From JBBROS01 sp963752225 (GTDB lineage: Bacteria > Pseudomonadota > Alphaproteobacteria > Acetobacterales > Acetobacteraceae): 64,000 nt of DNA. This document shows, one piece after another, positions 42,377 through 51,648 of the stretch (positions are counted from its first letter, which is position 1; each line of letters opens with the position of its first letter). The notes under the pieces were generated by a model. The model did no database searches. It had not been told where the DNA came from and worked only from the letters and a program-made list of their open reading frames with translations. A program made the position numbers and the translations under genes. The stretch is taken from positions 1 to 64,000 of the forward strand of contig CAVVXS010000011.1 of assembly GCA_963752225.1 (NCBI GenBank), read 5' to 3'.

Positions 42377-43501
42377 GTGATCCTCTCCTACCGATACCGG
42401 CTGTATCCGACCATGGCGCAGGGGCTGGCGCTGGGCGAGATGCTGGCCGATTTCTGCGAGTTGTACAACTGCGCGCTGGAGCATCGGATCAGCGCCTACG
42501 CCAAGGGTGCGACCGTCCGGCGCTACGACCAGTCGGCATCGCTGCCTGAGATCAGGCGCGAGCTTCCCAACCAGGGGCGATGGTCGGCGACGGCGCAGCA
42601 GCAGGTGCTCCACCGTCTCGACAAGGCGTATGCGGCCTTCTTCAGGCGAGTGAAGCATGGCGGCGCGGCAGGCTTTCCCCGGTTCAGGGCGCGCGCTCGC
42701 TACCACGCGGCTGACTTCCGGGTCGGTGACGGCATGACGCTGCGGAAGTCGGGCAAGATCGGCTTCGTCGGCGCGCCCGGCGAGATCAAGGTGAAATGGC
42801 ACCGCGCGCTGCCGAGCGTGCCGAAGTCGGCGATCCTGAGCCGCAATGCGGGCAAATGGTTCGTCGTCCTGCATGTGGACGTGCAGCCGATCGAGCGCGC
42901 CGGCCCCGATAGCGTCGGTATCGACCTCGGGCTGGCCAGCCTCGTGGCGCTCTCGAACGGCGAAACCGTCGCCCGGCAGAACATCACCAAGCGCAACGCG
43001 GCCCAGCTCCGGCGGGCGCAGCGCGCCCTGGCCCGATGCAAGCGCCGGTCGAAGTCGAGACGACACCGTAAGGCCGTCGTTGCCAAGCTGCAGGCCCACA
43101 TCGCCAACGCGCGCCGGGACAGCCTGCACAAATTGTCGGCCTTGATCGTGGCTCGCTTCGGGCGGATCGCGATTGAGGATCTGAACGTCAAGGGCCTGGC
43201 GGGTGGGATGCTCGCCAAGCCCGTGAACGATGCCGCGTGGTCGATGTTGACCAACATGCTCGCATACAAAGCTGCAAACGCTGGGTGCGAGTTGGTCAAG
43301 GTCGATCCGAGGTGGACAAGCCAGATGTGTCCGGACTGCGGCACGATCGCCAAAAAGACGCTCGCCGAGAGGACGCACCGCTGCCCGTGTGGCTGCGTTC
43401 TCGACCGCGACGTTGCGGCGGCGATCGCGGTGCATGACCGGGCATTCGGACGACGGCATGGAGCGTGCCGCGAAGCGCCGAGCCAGCGGGTTGCCGCATA
43501 G
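42377..43501 (+). CDS. tnpB: TnpB RNA-guided nuclease (IS605 OrfB)
   Basis: 374 aa. RuvC-like catalytic triad visible: Asp183 (GIDLGLASL), Glu267 (IAIEDLNVKG) and Asp345 (VLDRDVAAA). Zinc-finger cysteines CPDC (318, 321) and CPCGC (336-340), with the bridging text EVKVDPRWTSQ-like (VKVDPRWTSQM). N-terminal YRYRLYPT is the usual start. TnpB uses an omega RNA from the 3' end of its own gene and the right end to cut the donor joint and retain the element. All catalytic residues are present. Confidence 0.95.
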   Translation: MILSYRYRLYPTMAQGLALGEMLADFCELYNCALEHRISAYAKGATVRRYDQSASLPEIRRELPNQGRWSATAQQQVLHRLDKAYAAFFRRVKHGGAAGFPRFRARARYHAADFRVGDGMTLRKSGKIGFVGAPGEIKVKWHRALPSVPKSAILSRNAGKWFVVLHVDVQPIERAGPDSVGIDLGLASLVALSNGETVARQNITKRNAAQLRRAQRALARCKRRSKSRRHRKAVVAKLQAHIANARRDSLHKLSALIVARFGRIAIEDLNVKGLAGGMLAKPVNDAAWSMLTNMLAYKAANAGCELVKVDPRWTSQMCPDCGTIAKKTLAERTHRCPCGCVLDRDVAAAIAVHDRAFGRRHGACREAPSQRVAA

Positions 43502-43514
43502 CTTGCTTCGGAAG

Positions 43515-43534
43515 CCGTCTGCGGAAGCTGACGG
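43515..43534 (+). repeat. right-end palindrome of the IS
   Basis: CCGTC-tgcggaagct-GACGG hairpin, 14 bp after the tnpB stop. The omega RNA scaffold would include it, with the guide read from the flank just beyond. Confidence 0.75.
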
Positions 43535-43762
43535 TGTGTTCACGCTGCGCCCTCTGTTTTCGCCTCGATAACACGCGGCGCCCGACCGGCGGACACAATT
43601 CCGCCAACGGCCTCGGCCGCCACGGCCCGCGCGGCGATCTCCTGCGGGACCCGGCGAACCATTCCTGCGGCAATCCGTAAAGACAGGGTCAACGCCCGCG
43701 GAGAAGAAGGCGTCGGCCTGCTTGGCGTGCGGGGCGTTGGCGAGCATGGAGGAGGAACGACG

Positions 43763-44179
43763 ATGGTGAAGACCGTGACCCTGTTGAGCTTGCTCGTCGT
43801 GACGGGATGCGCAGGCTTGTCCCATGAACCCCCGGTTTCGTTGGCCCAAACCATGGGCGCCGGACCTCCCGAGCAGCAGCCGCAATCCCCCAACAGCCTG
43901 CCGCTCGGCTCACAGGTGAACGCGCCGTTCACCTCGTCGATTGGTTCGATCAACACCCGCGTGGGCCCGGCATCCGGCCCGGCGCCGGTGACCTCGCAGA
44001 AGCAGCCTCTCGTCGGGACGGGCACCGCGACGGCGCCGGCAACGCCGAGAAGCGTCACCAACTCGGTACTGAGCGCTCTGATTCTGGACAGTCCGAAGCC
44101 GGGCGAGAGCGGTTCCGGCCATCAGGCCGCCCGCTCGGCGAGCGGTTTGCGCCGATCCGTCCCGCTCCGCCGGGCGTAG
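43763..44179 (+). CDS. small lipoprotein of unknown function
   Basis: 138 aa. Lipoprotein signal TVTLLSLLVVTGC (lipobox VTGC) followed by a low-complexity Pro/Ser/Thr/Ala body. ATG at 43763 has the strong site GGAGGAGGAACGACG. The 3' end overlaps the convergent MFS gene by 58 bp, and the last 40 residues look like antisense MFS text, so a shifted or lost stop codon is possible. No family recognised. Confidence 0.65.
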   Translation: MVKTVTLLSLLVVTGCAGLSHEPPVSLAQTMGAGPPEQQPQSPNSLPLGSQVNAPFTSSIGSINTRVGPASGPAPVTSQKQPLVGTGTATAPATPRSVTNSVLSALILDSPKPGESGSGHQAARSASGLRRSVPLRRA

Positions 44180-45462
44180 GCTCGCCAGCAGAGCGTCAGG
44201 GCGATGGCGCCGTTCAGCGCGTTCCAGGCGATCCCGTTGGCGAAAGCCAGCCGGTACGAGCCGACTTGGTCGAAGATGGCACCGGTCATCCAGCCGCCCA
44301 GCGCCATGCCGACGATGGTCGCCGCCAGCACCATCCCGACCTTCAGGCCCGCGCCCTGCGCCGGGAAATACTCGCGCACGATGATCGCGTAGCTTGGCAC
44401 GATGCCGCCCTGGAACAGCCCGAACAGGCCGGAGATCACGTAAAGCGACGTCAGCGAGTCGAAGAACAGGAACAGCGACAGCGACGCCATCTGCAGCAAG
44501 GAGCCGGCGAGCAGGGTCGGCAGACCGCCGAGGCGGTCGGCGATCCAGCCGGAGCCGATGCGACTGACGATGCCGAGCCCCAGCATCAGCGACAGCATCT
44601 CGGCGCCGCGCGCCGGGCCGTAGCCGAGGTCGCCGCAATAGGCGACGATGTGCACCTGGGGCATCGACATCGCGACGCAGCAGCTCAGGCCCGCAGCCAC
44701 CAGCAGCGCCAGCAGCATGCCCGGAGCCAGCCCCAGCCGCGCCCGCGAGGTCGCCGTCGCGGCGGCGCCGGCGGCGGCCTGCTGATTCGGCGGGGCGGCG
44801 CGCAGCAGCCACGCGAGGGGCGGGACCGTGAGCAGCACCACGGCGCCGATGCCGAGCTCGGTCGACCGCCAGCCGACCGATTGCGTGGCTGCGGCGACGA
44901 TCGGCGGCCAGATCGCGCCGGCCAGGTAGTTGCCCGCCGCCGCGATCGACACGGCAAGGCCGCGCCGGCGGCGGAACCACAACGAGGCGTCGGCCATGAC
45001 CGGCCCGAACAGCGCCCCCGAGCCGAGGGCGCCGATCAGCACGCCATGGATCAGCGCATAGGTGAGCAGGTCGCCGGTGCGGCTGGCCAGGGCGTAGCCG
45101 GCCGCGAGGGTGGCGCCGGCCACGGCGGCGACCGGGGCGATGCCGAAGCGGTCGGTGGCGCGGCCCATCACGACGTTGCCGGCGGCAAAGCCCAGCATTG
45201 TCAGCGTGTAGGGCAGGGCGGCCCCGGCCCGCTGCGCGCCGAACTCCGCCTGCACGGCCGGCAGCGTGACCACGATTGACCACAAGCCGACGCCGCCGAT
45301 CGAGCTCACGAGCAGCAGCAGCCCGAGCCGCGCCCAGGATGCGCGAGTGTCCAGCGTTCCTCTCCCCTTGGTTATTTGCGGCAGAGTGCTGTCCTGCCTC
45401 AGAAAACTCGTAGTCGAATTCTGGCAAGCAGGCCACCAAGCCCCTGTCGTCCGGTCTTCCAT
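44122..45462 (-). CDS. MFS transporter (monocarboxylate/oxalate:formate type)
   Basis: Twelve membrane helices in two halves. VSSIGGVGLWSIVVTLPAVQ at TM1, loop GRATDRFGIAPVAAVAG (motif A-like), and second loop SGWIADRLGGLPTLLAGSLL. Organic-acid MFS flavour; substrate not defined. The true start is probably downstream of ATG 45462: the first 38 residues are unlike a membrane protein, and GGGGAGAGGA precedes a CTG at 45354 that begins LDTRASWARLG. No conventional start fits there. Confidence 0.87.
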   Translation of the reverse strand: MEDRTTGAWWPACQNSTTSFLRQDSTLPQITKGRGTLDTRASWARLGLLLLVSSIGGVGLWSIVVTLPAVQAEFGAQRAGAALPYTLTMLGFAAGNVVMGRATDRFGIAPVAAVAGATLAAGYALASRTGDLLTYALIHGVLIGALGSGALFGPVMADASLWFRRRRGLAVSIAAAGNYLAGAIWPPIVAAATQSVGWRSTELGIGAVVLLTVPPLAWLLRAAPPNQQAAAGAAATATSRARLGLAPGMLLALLVAAGLSCCVAMSMPQVHIVAYCGDLGYGPARGAEMLSLMLGLGIVSRIGSGWIADRLGGLPTLLAGSLLQMASLSLFLFFDSLTSLYVISGLFGLFQGGIVPSYAIIVREYFPAQGAGLKVGMVLAATIVGMALGGWMTGAIFDQVGSYRLAFANGIAWNALNGAIALTLCWRAYARRSGTDRRKPLAERAA

Positions 45463-45509
45463 GCCCGCATTCTCAGTCAGGCGCGCTGCGGCAGCCCCGA
45501 GAACGAGCC

Positions 45510-47531
45510 CTACTTGGCCGTGATGACGTCGCGGATGCGGGTGGCCAGCGTGTCCATCGCGAACGGCTTGGTCAGGATGTGCATGCCGGGTTCCGGTTGG
45601 CCGTTGCGGAAGACCGTGTTCTCGGCAAACCCGGTGATGAAGATCACCTTCAGCTCCGGGCGGACGGCCCGGCCGGCGTCGGCGACTTGACGGCCGTTCA
45701 ACCCGGCCGGCAGGCCGACGTCGGTGATCAGCAGGTCGATGCGCTGGTCCGAGCGCAGGATGTCGACGCCGGTGAAGCCGTCGGCGGCTTCGATGGCGGC
45801 ATAGCCCAGATCGCCCAGCACCTCGACCACCAGCATGCGCACCGTCAACTCGTCGTCCACCACCAGGACGGTCTCGCCGGCGTTGGCCCGCGGCACGTCC
45901 CCGGCCGGGGCGGCGGCGTCCTGGCTATCGGCCGGGCCCTGATGGCGCGGCAAGTAAAGGCACACCGTGGTGCCCTGGCCGGGCTCGGAATAGATCCGCG
46001 CCTGCCCGCCGGACTGACGCACGAAGCCGTAGATCATGGACAAGCCCAGCCCCGTGCCCGAGCCGATGGGCTTGGTGGTGAAGAACGGATCGAAGGCACG
46101 GCGGATCACCTCCGGCTCCATGCCGATGCCGGTGTCGCGGACGCTCAAGGTCGCGTACTCGCCAGGGTTCATGTCGCGCTGCTGCGCGGCGCGCGCATCG
46201 ATCGACAGGTTGGCGGTCTCGATGGTCAGCGTGCCGCCTTGCGGCATCGCGTCGCGGGCGTTGATGCACAGGTTGAGCAGCGCGTTCTCCAGTTGTCCCG
46301 GATCGATGAAGGTCGTCCACAAATCGGGGTCGGACACGACCTCCACGCTCATCGCCGGGCCCATGGTGCGGCGCACCAGCTCCTCCATCTCTGCCACCAG
46401 GCGGTTGATGTCGGTCGGCTTGGCCACCAGCGTCTGCTGGCGCGAAAACGCCAGCAGACGATGCGTCAGCGCGGCTGCGCGCTTCGCCGCACCCTGCGCC
46501 GCGTCGATGTAGCGGGCGAGGTCGCCGGTGCGGCCTTGCGCAGCCCGCACCCCGAGCAGCTCGAGGCTGCCGGTGATCCCCGTCAGCAGGTTGTTGAAAT
46601 CGTGTGCCAGGCCGCCGGTCAGCTGGCCGACTGCCTGCATCTTCTGCGATTGCCGCAGCGCTTCCTCGGCAAAGCGGCGCTCGGTGATGTCCATGATCAC
46701 GCCGGCCAGGCGCGGCGCGGCATCAGGTTCCACTTCGATAAGTTTGCCGCGCTTGGAAATCCACCGCAACTCGCCATCGGCACGGCGGATCTTGCAGTCC
46801 AGATCGAGCGTGCCGATGACATCCATTTTCCGGAACGCGGCCTGGGCGTGGTCGCGGTCTTCCTCGATGACGTGGTCCAGGAACGTGTCGGCGGTCCAGG
46901 ACGGCAGCGGTTCGGCATAGCCGAAGATGCGGTCGTGGCCGGGCGTGCGGCGAATGAGGCGGCTGGACAGGTCGAGCTCCCACGACCCCATGCCGGCCGC
47001 TTCCAGCGCGAAATCCAGGCTGTCGCGCGCCTGCGCCAGTTCGCGTGCCCGGTCCTGCACGCGTTTCTCCAACGTCTCGTTGAGCTCCTGCAGCAGGAGC
47101 TCGTTGTTCCGCCGTTCCTCCAGGTAGGCGCGGGCCTGGTATTGGCGGCGCCGGCCGCGCAGTGCGGATGTGACGCTGCTCAGCAGGGTTTCCGCGTTGA
47201 TCGGCCGTTCGAGGATGATGACATTGCCCAGGCGATCCAGCGTGCCCGCGGCAACCGCCGACCGCCGGCCGATCTGCTTGGTGGCGAGGACGATCACCGG
47301 GATGTCCGACCAGGGCGGCTGATCCTCGACCCGGGCGAACAGGGCCGGCAGCTCGGGGCCGGCGAGCGCTTCCTCGGTAACGAGGATGGCGCCCGCATCT
47401 CTGGCCAGCCGCGCATTGAGCGCAGCCAAGCCATCGTAGACCATGCAGCTTACGCCCCCGCGCTGCAGCACCTGCTCGATGATCGCGGCGTCACGTCCCT
47501 TGGGCGCCAGGATCAGGACGGATTCAGTCAT
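45510..47531 (-). CDS. hybrid sensor histidine kinase with degenerate N-terminal and intact C-terminal receiver
   Basis: 673 aa. Order: receiver-like domain about 1-125 (no phospho-Asp: AGAILVTEEAL), coiled coil 130-175 (LNETLEKRVQDRARELAQAR), PAS 180-285 (DSLDFALEAAGMGSWELDLS, ITERR), HisKA with phospho-His in GGLAHDFNNLL near 310, HATPase (NLCINARDAMPQGG, DTGIGM, GLGLSMI), then a receiver with Asp in DLLITDVGLPAG and Lys in HILTKPFA. No membrane helix, so cytosolic. It starts 11 bp after the KaiC-like gene; the pair probably forms one signalling unit. Confidence 0.93.
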   Translation of the reverse strand: MTESVLILAPKGRDAAIIEQVLQRGGVSCMVYDGLAALNARLARDAGAILVTEEALAGPELPALFARVEDQPPWSDIPVIVLATKQIGRRSAVAAGTLDRLGNVIILERPINAETLLSSVTSALRGRRRQYQARAYLEERRNNELLLQELNETLEKRVQDRARELAQARDSLDFALEAAGMGSWELDLSSRLIRRTPGHDRIFGYAEPLPSWTADTFLDHVIEEDRDHAQAAFRKMDVIGTLDLDCKIRRADGELRWISKRGKLIEVEPDAAPRLAGVIMDITERRFAEEALRQSQKMQAVGQLTGGLAHDFNNLLTGITGSLELLGVRAAQGRTGDLARYIDAAQGAAKRAAALTHRLLAFSRQQTLVAKPTDINRLVAEMEELVRRTMGPAMSVEVVSDPDLWTTFIDPGQLENALLNLCINARDAMPQGGTLTIETANLSIDARAAQQRDMNPGEYATLSVRDTGIGMEPEVIRRAFDPFFTTKPIGSGTGLGLSMIYGFVRQSGGQARIYSEPGQGTTVCLYLPRHQGPADSQDAAAPAGDVPRANAGETVLVVDDELTVRMLVVEVLGDLGYAAIEAADGFTGVDILRSDQRIDLLITDVGLPAGLNGRQVADAGRAVRPELKVIFITGFAENTVFRNGQPEPGMHILTKPFAMDTLATRIRDVITAK

Positions 47532-47542
47532 TATGGCCGCGT

Positions 47543-49051
47543 TCAGCCGGGCGACTTGGACTTGCCGGACAACATCTCCATGCGGCCGCGATAGCTGGGG
47601 ACGCCCCCCATCACACCCTCGAAATCGGTCAGCGGGTCGCCGACGCGAAGGCCGCCACGACCCAGTTGCAGCTCCCGGATCGTCCGCTCATGCGCGCTGC
47701 TGCGGCTTTTCAGAACGGAAACCGCCGTGCGGATGGTGCCGTGCGCTTCGAAGAAGCGGAATAGCATGACCGTATCGCTCAGGTAGCTCAGGTCGATGTC
47801 GGAGCGGACTTCGCCGACGAAGCCGTGCTGGCCCAGCACGAGGATGCTCTTGACGCCTCGCTGACCGAGGTAGCTGAGCAACTCGTGTAGCTGCAGCAGC
47901 AGGAACTGCTCGCCGGGCATGGACTGCATATACGCGTTGAGGCTGTCGATCACGAGCGTGGTGGCGCCGTTCTCCTCCACCGCCATCCGGATCAGGGCGG
48001 AAAACTCGCCCGGCGACAGAGCGGCCGGATCGATCTGCTGCAGCTTCAGCTGGCCGCTATCCAGGTAACCCTGCACATCGAGCCCGAGTGCCAAGCTGCG
48101 CGCCAGCAGGGTGCCGATGCCTTCGTCGAACAGGTAGTAGGTCGCCTTCTCGCCCCGCTGCAGCGCAGCCAGCACGCAGCTGATCGACGTCGTGGTCTTG
48201 CCGACGCCGGACGGTCCCATCAGCAAAGTGTTGGTGCCCGGCGTCAGCCCGCCGCCCAGCAACGCGTCCAGCCCGGCATTGCCGGTGGAGGAAAACGTCG
48301 TCTCGAACCCGCTCCGGTGTTCGGAGGCCACGAGTTGCGGGTAGACGGTGAGCCCGCCGGTGTCGAGCGTGACGTCATGGTAGCCGCCGCGGAACTTGAT
48401 GCCGCGCATCTTGATCACCCGCAGCCGGCGCCGTTCCGCTCCGAACTCCCGCGGGATCTGCTCCAGCGAGATCACACCGTGCGCGATGCTGTGCAGCTGC
48501 AGGTCGTGCGCATCCGCCGTCCGGTCGTCGAGCATCAGCACCGTGCATTCCCGCGTCGAGAAGAACTGCTTCAGCGCCAGGATCTGCCGGCGGTACCGCA
48601 GCGGGCTCTGCGCGAGCAGGCGCATCTCCGACAAGCTGTCGAACACAACCCGGCGCGGCCGCAGCTCTTCCACCCGGCGCATCACGTCGCGCGTCGTCTC
48701 GCCCAGCTCGACTTCCGAGGGATGCAGCACGGATTGCTCGCTATCCGGGTCCATGCCGAACTCGTTGACAAGTTCGTACAGCGTGAGCCCGTCCAGCGAC
48801 CAGTTATGGGTCGCGGCGACGGCGCGCAATTCCGCCTCCGTTTCGGAGAGGGTGATGTAGAGGCCCGCTTCGCCCTGGCGCGCGCCTTCGAGCAGGAACT
48901 GCAGGGACAACGTGGTCTTGCCGGTGCCTGGATGGCCCTCGACCAGGTAAACCCGGTCGCGCGTCAGCCCACCACTGAGAATATTGTCGAGCCCCGGTAT
49001 GCCAACGGAAACGCGCGGGGAAAGGGTGGACGGCGGAAACGGGTCGGCCAC
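47543..49051 (-). CDS. kaiC: KaiC-like double-ATPase
   Basis: 502 aa with two RecA/KaiC domains. CI Walker A VEGHPGTGKTT, with RVVFDSLSEMRLL; CII Walker A MGPSGVGKTTTS, TTLVIDSLNAYMQ, then the CII end (LSYLSDTVMLFRFFEAHG, IRELQLGRGGLRVG). At the S431/T432 autophosphorylation site of cyanobacterial KaiC the text reads DLSYLSDT: Ser is kept and Thr is Tyr. No kaiA or kaiB is nearby. Start GTG at 49051 chosen because conserved text begins there; ATG 49159 would add 36 unconserved residues. Confidence 0.9.
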   Translation of the reverse strand: MADPFPPSTLSPRVSVGIPGLDNILSGGLTRDRVYLVEGHPGTGKTTLSLQFLLEGARQGEAGLYITLSETEAELRAVAATHNWSLDGLTLYELVNEFGMDPDSEQSVLHPSEVELGETTRDVMRRVEELRPRRVVFDSLSEMRLLAQSPLRYRRQILALKQFFSTRECTVLMLDDRTADAHDLQLHSIAHGVISLEQIPREFGAERRRLRVIKMRGIKFRGGYHDVTLDTGGLTVYPQLVASEHRSGFETTFSSTGNAGLDALLGGGLTPGTNTLLMGPSGVGKTTTSISCVLAALQRGEKATYYLFDEGIGTLLARSLALGLDVQGYLDSGQLKLQQIDPAALSPGEFSALIRMAVEENGATTLVIDSLNAYMQSMPGEQFLLLQLHELLSYLGQRGVKSILVLGQHGFVGEVRSDIDLSYLSDTVMLFRFFEAHGTIRTAVSVLKSRSSAHERTIRELQLGRGGLRVGDPLTDFEGVMGGVPSYRGRMEMLSGKSKSPG

Positions 49052-49336
49052 GAGAATAATGCACCTTTCAGAACTAATCAGGACCATACAAGGTCGGTTG
49101 GGCGCGGTCATCTGCCTGACCCATTCAGATGCAATGCTCGCAAGACACGGGTTTTGCAATCGAACCCAGTGTCGGGTCTTAAATCACAACGTCAATGGCG
49201 GGCGGTTCGCCGTCCGGGCAAGCGGGCCGGGCCGGGCGTCGTTCCGAGTGCCCCGCGCGCAAGCCTATTGGACAGTGGCAAGGAGCGCGGTTACGCAATA
49301 TGCCTGGGGCGGAAAGCTGCCCAACCGGAGGTTTCG

Positions 49337-49731
49337 ATGAGCGCGGCGGGAGCCGCTACGGAACCGGCCGGGGCGGCGCACCAGCACGAGGACCACGGCT
49401 GGGAGCCGTGCGACGGCTTGGAGCGGACCGCCTACACCGCGCTTGCCGATATCCTTGCCGCGGTCGGCTACAGGCTGCTGCTCGCGGCGGCGTTCGCGCT
49501 GCAGGGCAGTCACCGGGCGAACCGGGCTGTGGTGGAGCCTGGCCGGTGCTGGCCGTGCTGCTGATCGCCTCGCCCCCTTTGGGCGCACCGCAGCCCGCCG
49601 AACCCGGCAGCGCCGCGCCTGAAGCCTTGGCGCACCAGTTCACCGTGGCGGTGACGGTGGTGAGCTTTCTGGGCTGGGCCGTGCTCGGCAGCTCGACGGC
49701 GTTCTTTTACCGGCGGTTCAGCACCGCCTGA
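49337..49731 (+). pseudogene. cbtA: cbtA remnant (cobalt transporter subunit), internally deleted
   Basis: Three frames in series match CbtA: HQHEDHGWEPCDGLERTAYT and ILAAVGYRLLLAAAFALQG, then RAVTGRTGLWWSLAG, then VLAVLLIASPPLGAPQPAEP and SFLGWAVLGSSTAFFYRRF. The N-terminal helix is missing, and about half of the middle was lost at a CTGGCC...CTGGCC repeat near 49540-49550. GGAGG lies before the ATG at 49337. No cbtB or cobalamin genes are nearby. A dead fragment. Confidence 0.75.
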
Positions 49732-49751
49732 GCTTGGGCCAGGCCCGGAAC

Positions 49752-51344
49752 CTACACCCCCGCCGGGTCGATCGTCGTCGCCCACAGCGCCGTATCGGCG
49801 ACGTCGCGCAGCGTGACCGTCAGCTGCCGCGTCGTGCCGTCTACCCGCACGTGGCCGAAAAACTGCAGCCCGGCCGACGGCGGCAGGTTCTGCCCCTGCT
49901 CGGCGGTCGGCGCCTTCACGAACCGCAGCTGCGGGCCGAACGTCCCGTCGAGCTCGCCGGGGCCGAACGTGCCGGAATGGATGGGACCCGACACGAATTC
50001 CCAGAACGGCTCGAAATCCTGGAACTTTGCTTGCGACGGGTCATACCAGTGCGCGGCCGTGTAGTGCACATCCGCGGTCAGCCAGACGGTGTTGCGCACC
50101 CGCTCGCGCTTGATGAAGCCGAGCAGGTCGGCGATCTCGAGCTCGCGCCCGAGCGGCGGGCCGTTGTCGAGCTGGCTGATCGCTTCCGTGCCGAAATTGC
50201 GGGCCGCGTCGTAGACGACGTAGATGCTGATCGGCATGTCGGCGGCGATGATCTTCCACGTCGCCTTCGACGCCTTCAGCTCCCGCTTCAGCCAGGCGAT
50301 CTGCTGCGGCCCGAGGAAATAGGCGTCGGGACCGTAGCTGGTTTGGCGGTTGTCGCCGTTCGGCCCGCGGTAGCTGCGCATGTCGAGCATGAACACGTCG
50401 ACCAGCGGGCCGTAGCCGATCTTGCGGTACACCCGCCCGGGCTCGAACGGGTTGGGGGCGATCGGATTGTACTCGTGGAACGCCCGGTGCGCGCGCGCCA
50501 CCATCGGCAGGACGTTCTTTGCGGCGTATTTCTTGGCCAGGTGCTCGGCCCGGGTCAGCTCCTCTTCCGGCCACCAGTTGTTGGTGACCTCGTGGTCGTC
50601 GAACTGGACGAACATCGGCACTTGCGCGTTGAAGTCGCGTACGTTGCGGTCGAGCAGGTTGTACTTCCATTGCCCGCGATACTCGGCCAGCGTTTCGGCG
50701 GGCTTGGATTTCTCCTCCGTCACGAGGTTCTTCCACATCGTCCCGTCCTTGAGCTTCACCTCGGCCTGCATCGGCCCGTCGGCGTAGACGGTGTCGCCGG
50801 AATGGATGAAGAAGTCGGGCTCGTGCCGCAGCATCGTGGCATAGGCGCGCATCCCGCCCCAATCCTCGTTGATGCCCCAGCCCTGGCCCGCGGTGTCGCC
50901 CGACCACACGAACGAAACCGAGCGGTTGTCGGCCGGCGCGGTGCGGAAGTGCCCGATGGAGGCTTCACCGCGGATCGCCGGCTCGGCGAGGTCCTGCGGC
51001 GTGACGCGGTAGAACACGTCCTGACCCGGCGGCAGCCCCTGCATTCCCATCTTCGCCGTCAGGTCGCTTTCCGGCAGGGCATCGGCGAACACGCTCCCGA
51101 GCACGTCCTTGAAGCTGTCGGTCGTCGCGAACTCGACCCTCACCCGCGACGGCCGGCTGACGCGGGCCCACACCATGCCGCTATCGGCGCCGACGTCGCC
51201 GGACTGCAAGCCATGCGTAATGAGCGGACGGTCCGCGGCCCGGCTGATGGAGGGCGTGAACAGGCCGCCGCCGGCCAGGACAACGGAACTGCCGCCGACC
51301 AGCCGGCGGCGGGTGATCGTCGGACCGCTTTGCTTGACCATCAT
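49752..51344 (-). CDS. phoD: alkaline phosphatase D family protein (PhoD)
   Basis: 530 aa. Twin-arginine signal (ITRRRLVGGSSVVLAGGGLF) for export of a folded metalloenzyme, N-terminal Ig-like domain (DVGADSGMVWARVSRPSRVR), then the PhoD phosphatase core: SFVWSGDTAGQGWGINE, FFIHSGDTVYADGPM, FVQFDDHEVTNNWW, DVFMLDMRSYRGP, TVWLTADVHYTAAHWYDP. Releases phosphate from esters or teichoic-acid-like polymers in the periplasm. Start ATG at 51344 with GGGGAGAACG; a further ATG is at 51341. Confidence 0.95.
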   Translation of the reverse strand: MMVKQSGPTITRRRLVGGSSVVLAGGGLFTPSISRAADRPLITHGLQSGDVGADSGMVWARVSRPSRVRVEFATTDSFKDVLGSVFADALPESDLTAKMGMQGLPPGQDVFYRVTPQDLAEPAIRGEASIGHFRTAPADNRSVSFVWSGDTAGQGWGINEDWGGMRAYATMLRHEPDFFIHSGDTVYADGPMQAEVKLKDGTMWKNLVTEEKSKPAETLAEYRGQWKYNLLDRNVRDFNAQVPMFVQFDDHEVTNNWWPEEELTRAEHLAKKYAAKNVLPMVARAHRAFHEYNPIAPNPFEPGRVYRKIGYGPLVDVFMLDMRSYRGPNGDNRQTSYGPDAYFLGPQQIAWLKRELKASKATWKIIAADMPISIYVVYDAARNFGTEAISQLDNGPPLGRELEIADLLGFIKRERVRNTVWLTADVHYTAAHWYDPSQAKFQDFEPFWEFVSGPIHSGTFGPGELDGTFGPQLRFVKAPTAEQGQNLPPSAGLQFFGHVRVDGTTRQLTVTLRDVADTALWATTIDPAGV

Positions 51345-51363
51345 CGTTCTCCCCGCATCCCGT

Positions 51364-51648
51364 TCATCGATACACAGGCTTGCCATGACGGCGGCGTGAT
51401 GTTGCGACAACGGTGGCGAGATCGGCCCCGGCTCGACGCCGGGACGGCAGCGATAGTGGCGACGCCGGGTAAACGGGGCCCTCGCCCAACCGGGTCCAGC
51501 GTATGGCCTGAAAGGGCGGTCCGACGAGCGGACCCAGCACCGCCTCGACCTCGGCGACAGTGAGCAAGGCGCAGGCGTCGCGTCGGTTGCCGCCTCGGCC
51601 GTATGCCGGGCCAGGCGCGGCCGCACGCGGCGCAGGCGCTTGCGGCAT
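51364..51648 (-). CDS. possible gene fragment, unknown
   Basis: 94-aa ORF; the stretch DACALLTVAEVEAVLGPLVG resembles the opening of small secreted DUF3558-like proteins, but the remainder (AIRWTRLGEGPVYPASPLSL) loses coding character. Probably a decayed fragment; it is flanked by the 32-bp palindrome. Confidence 0.3.
   Translation of the reverse strand: MPQAPAPRAAAPGPAYGRGGNRRDACALLTVAEVEAVLGPLVGPPFQAIRWTRLGEGPVYPASPLSLPSRRRAGADLATVVATSRRRHGKPVYR

Larger units (their letters stand above)
41893..43534 (+). mobile_element. IS200/IS605-family insertion sequence (tnpA plus tnpB)
   Basis: Complete element with a Y1 transposase gene followed at once by tnpB and bounded by related 20-bp palindromes (41893-41912, 43515-43534). 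Both sides lack target duplication or inverted terminal repeats, as expected of peel-and-paste single-strand transposition. The exact cleavage sites lie a few bases outside the palindromes and cannot be fixed here. Confidence 0.85.

Noticed and set aside
41873..43885. 670-aa minus-strand ORF across the IS element
   Set aside because: Antisense to tnpA and tnpB; no motif.
43540..44061. 173-aa minus-strand ORF after the IS
   Set aside because: Antisense to the lipoprotein gene with its strong ribosome site; no recognised domain.
45579..47594. 671-aa ORF antisense to the histidine kinase
   Set aside because: His/Arg/Gln-rich shadow composition and no domain; the kinase on the other strand has full motifs.
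49734..51563. 609-aa ORF antisense to phoD
   Set aside because: Shadow of PhoD codons; no recognisable domain.
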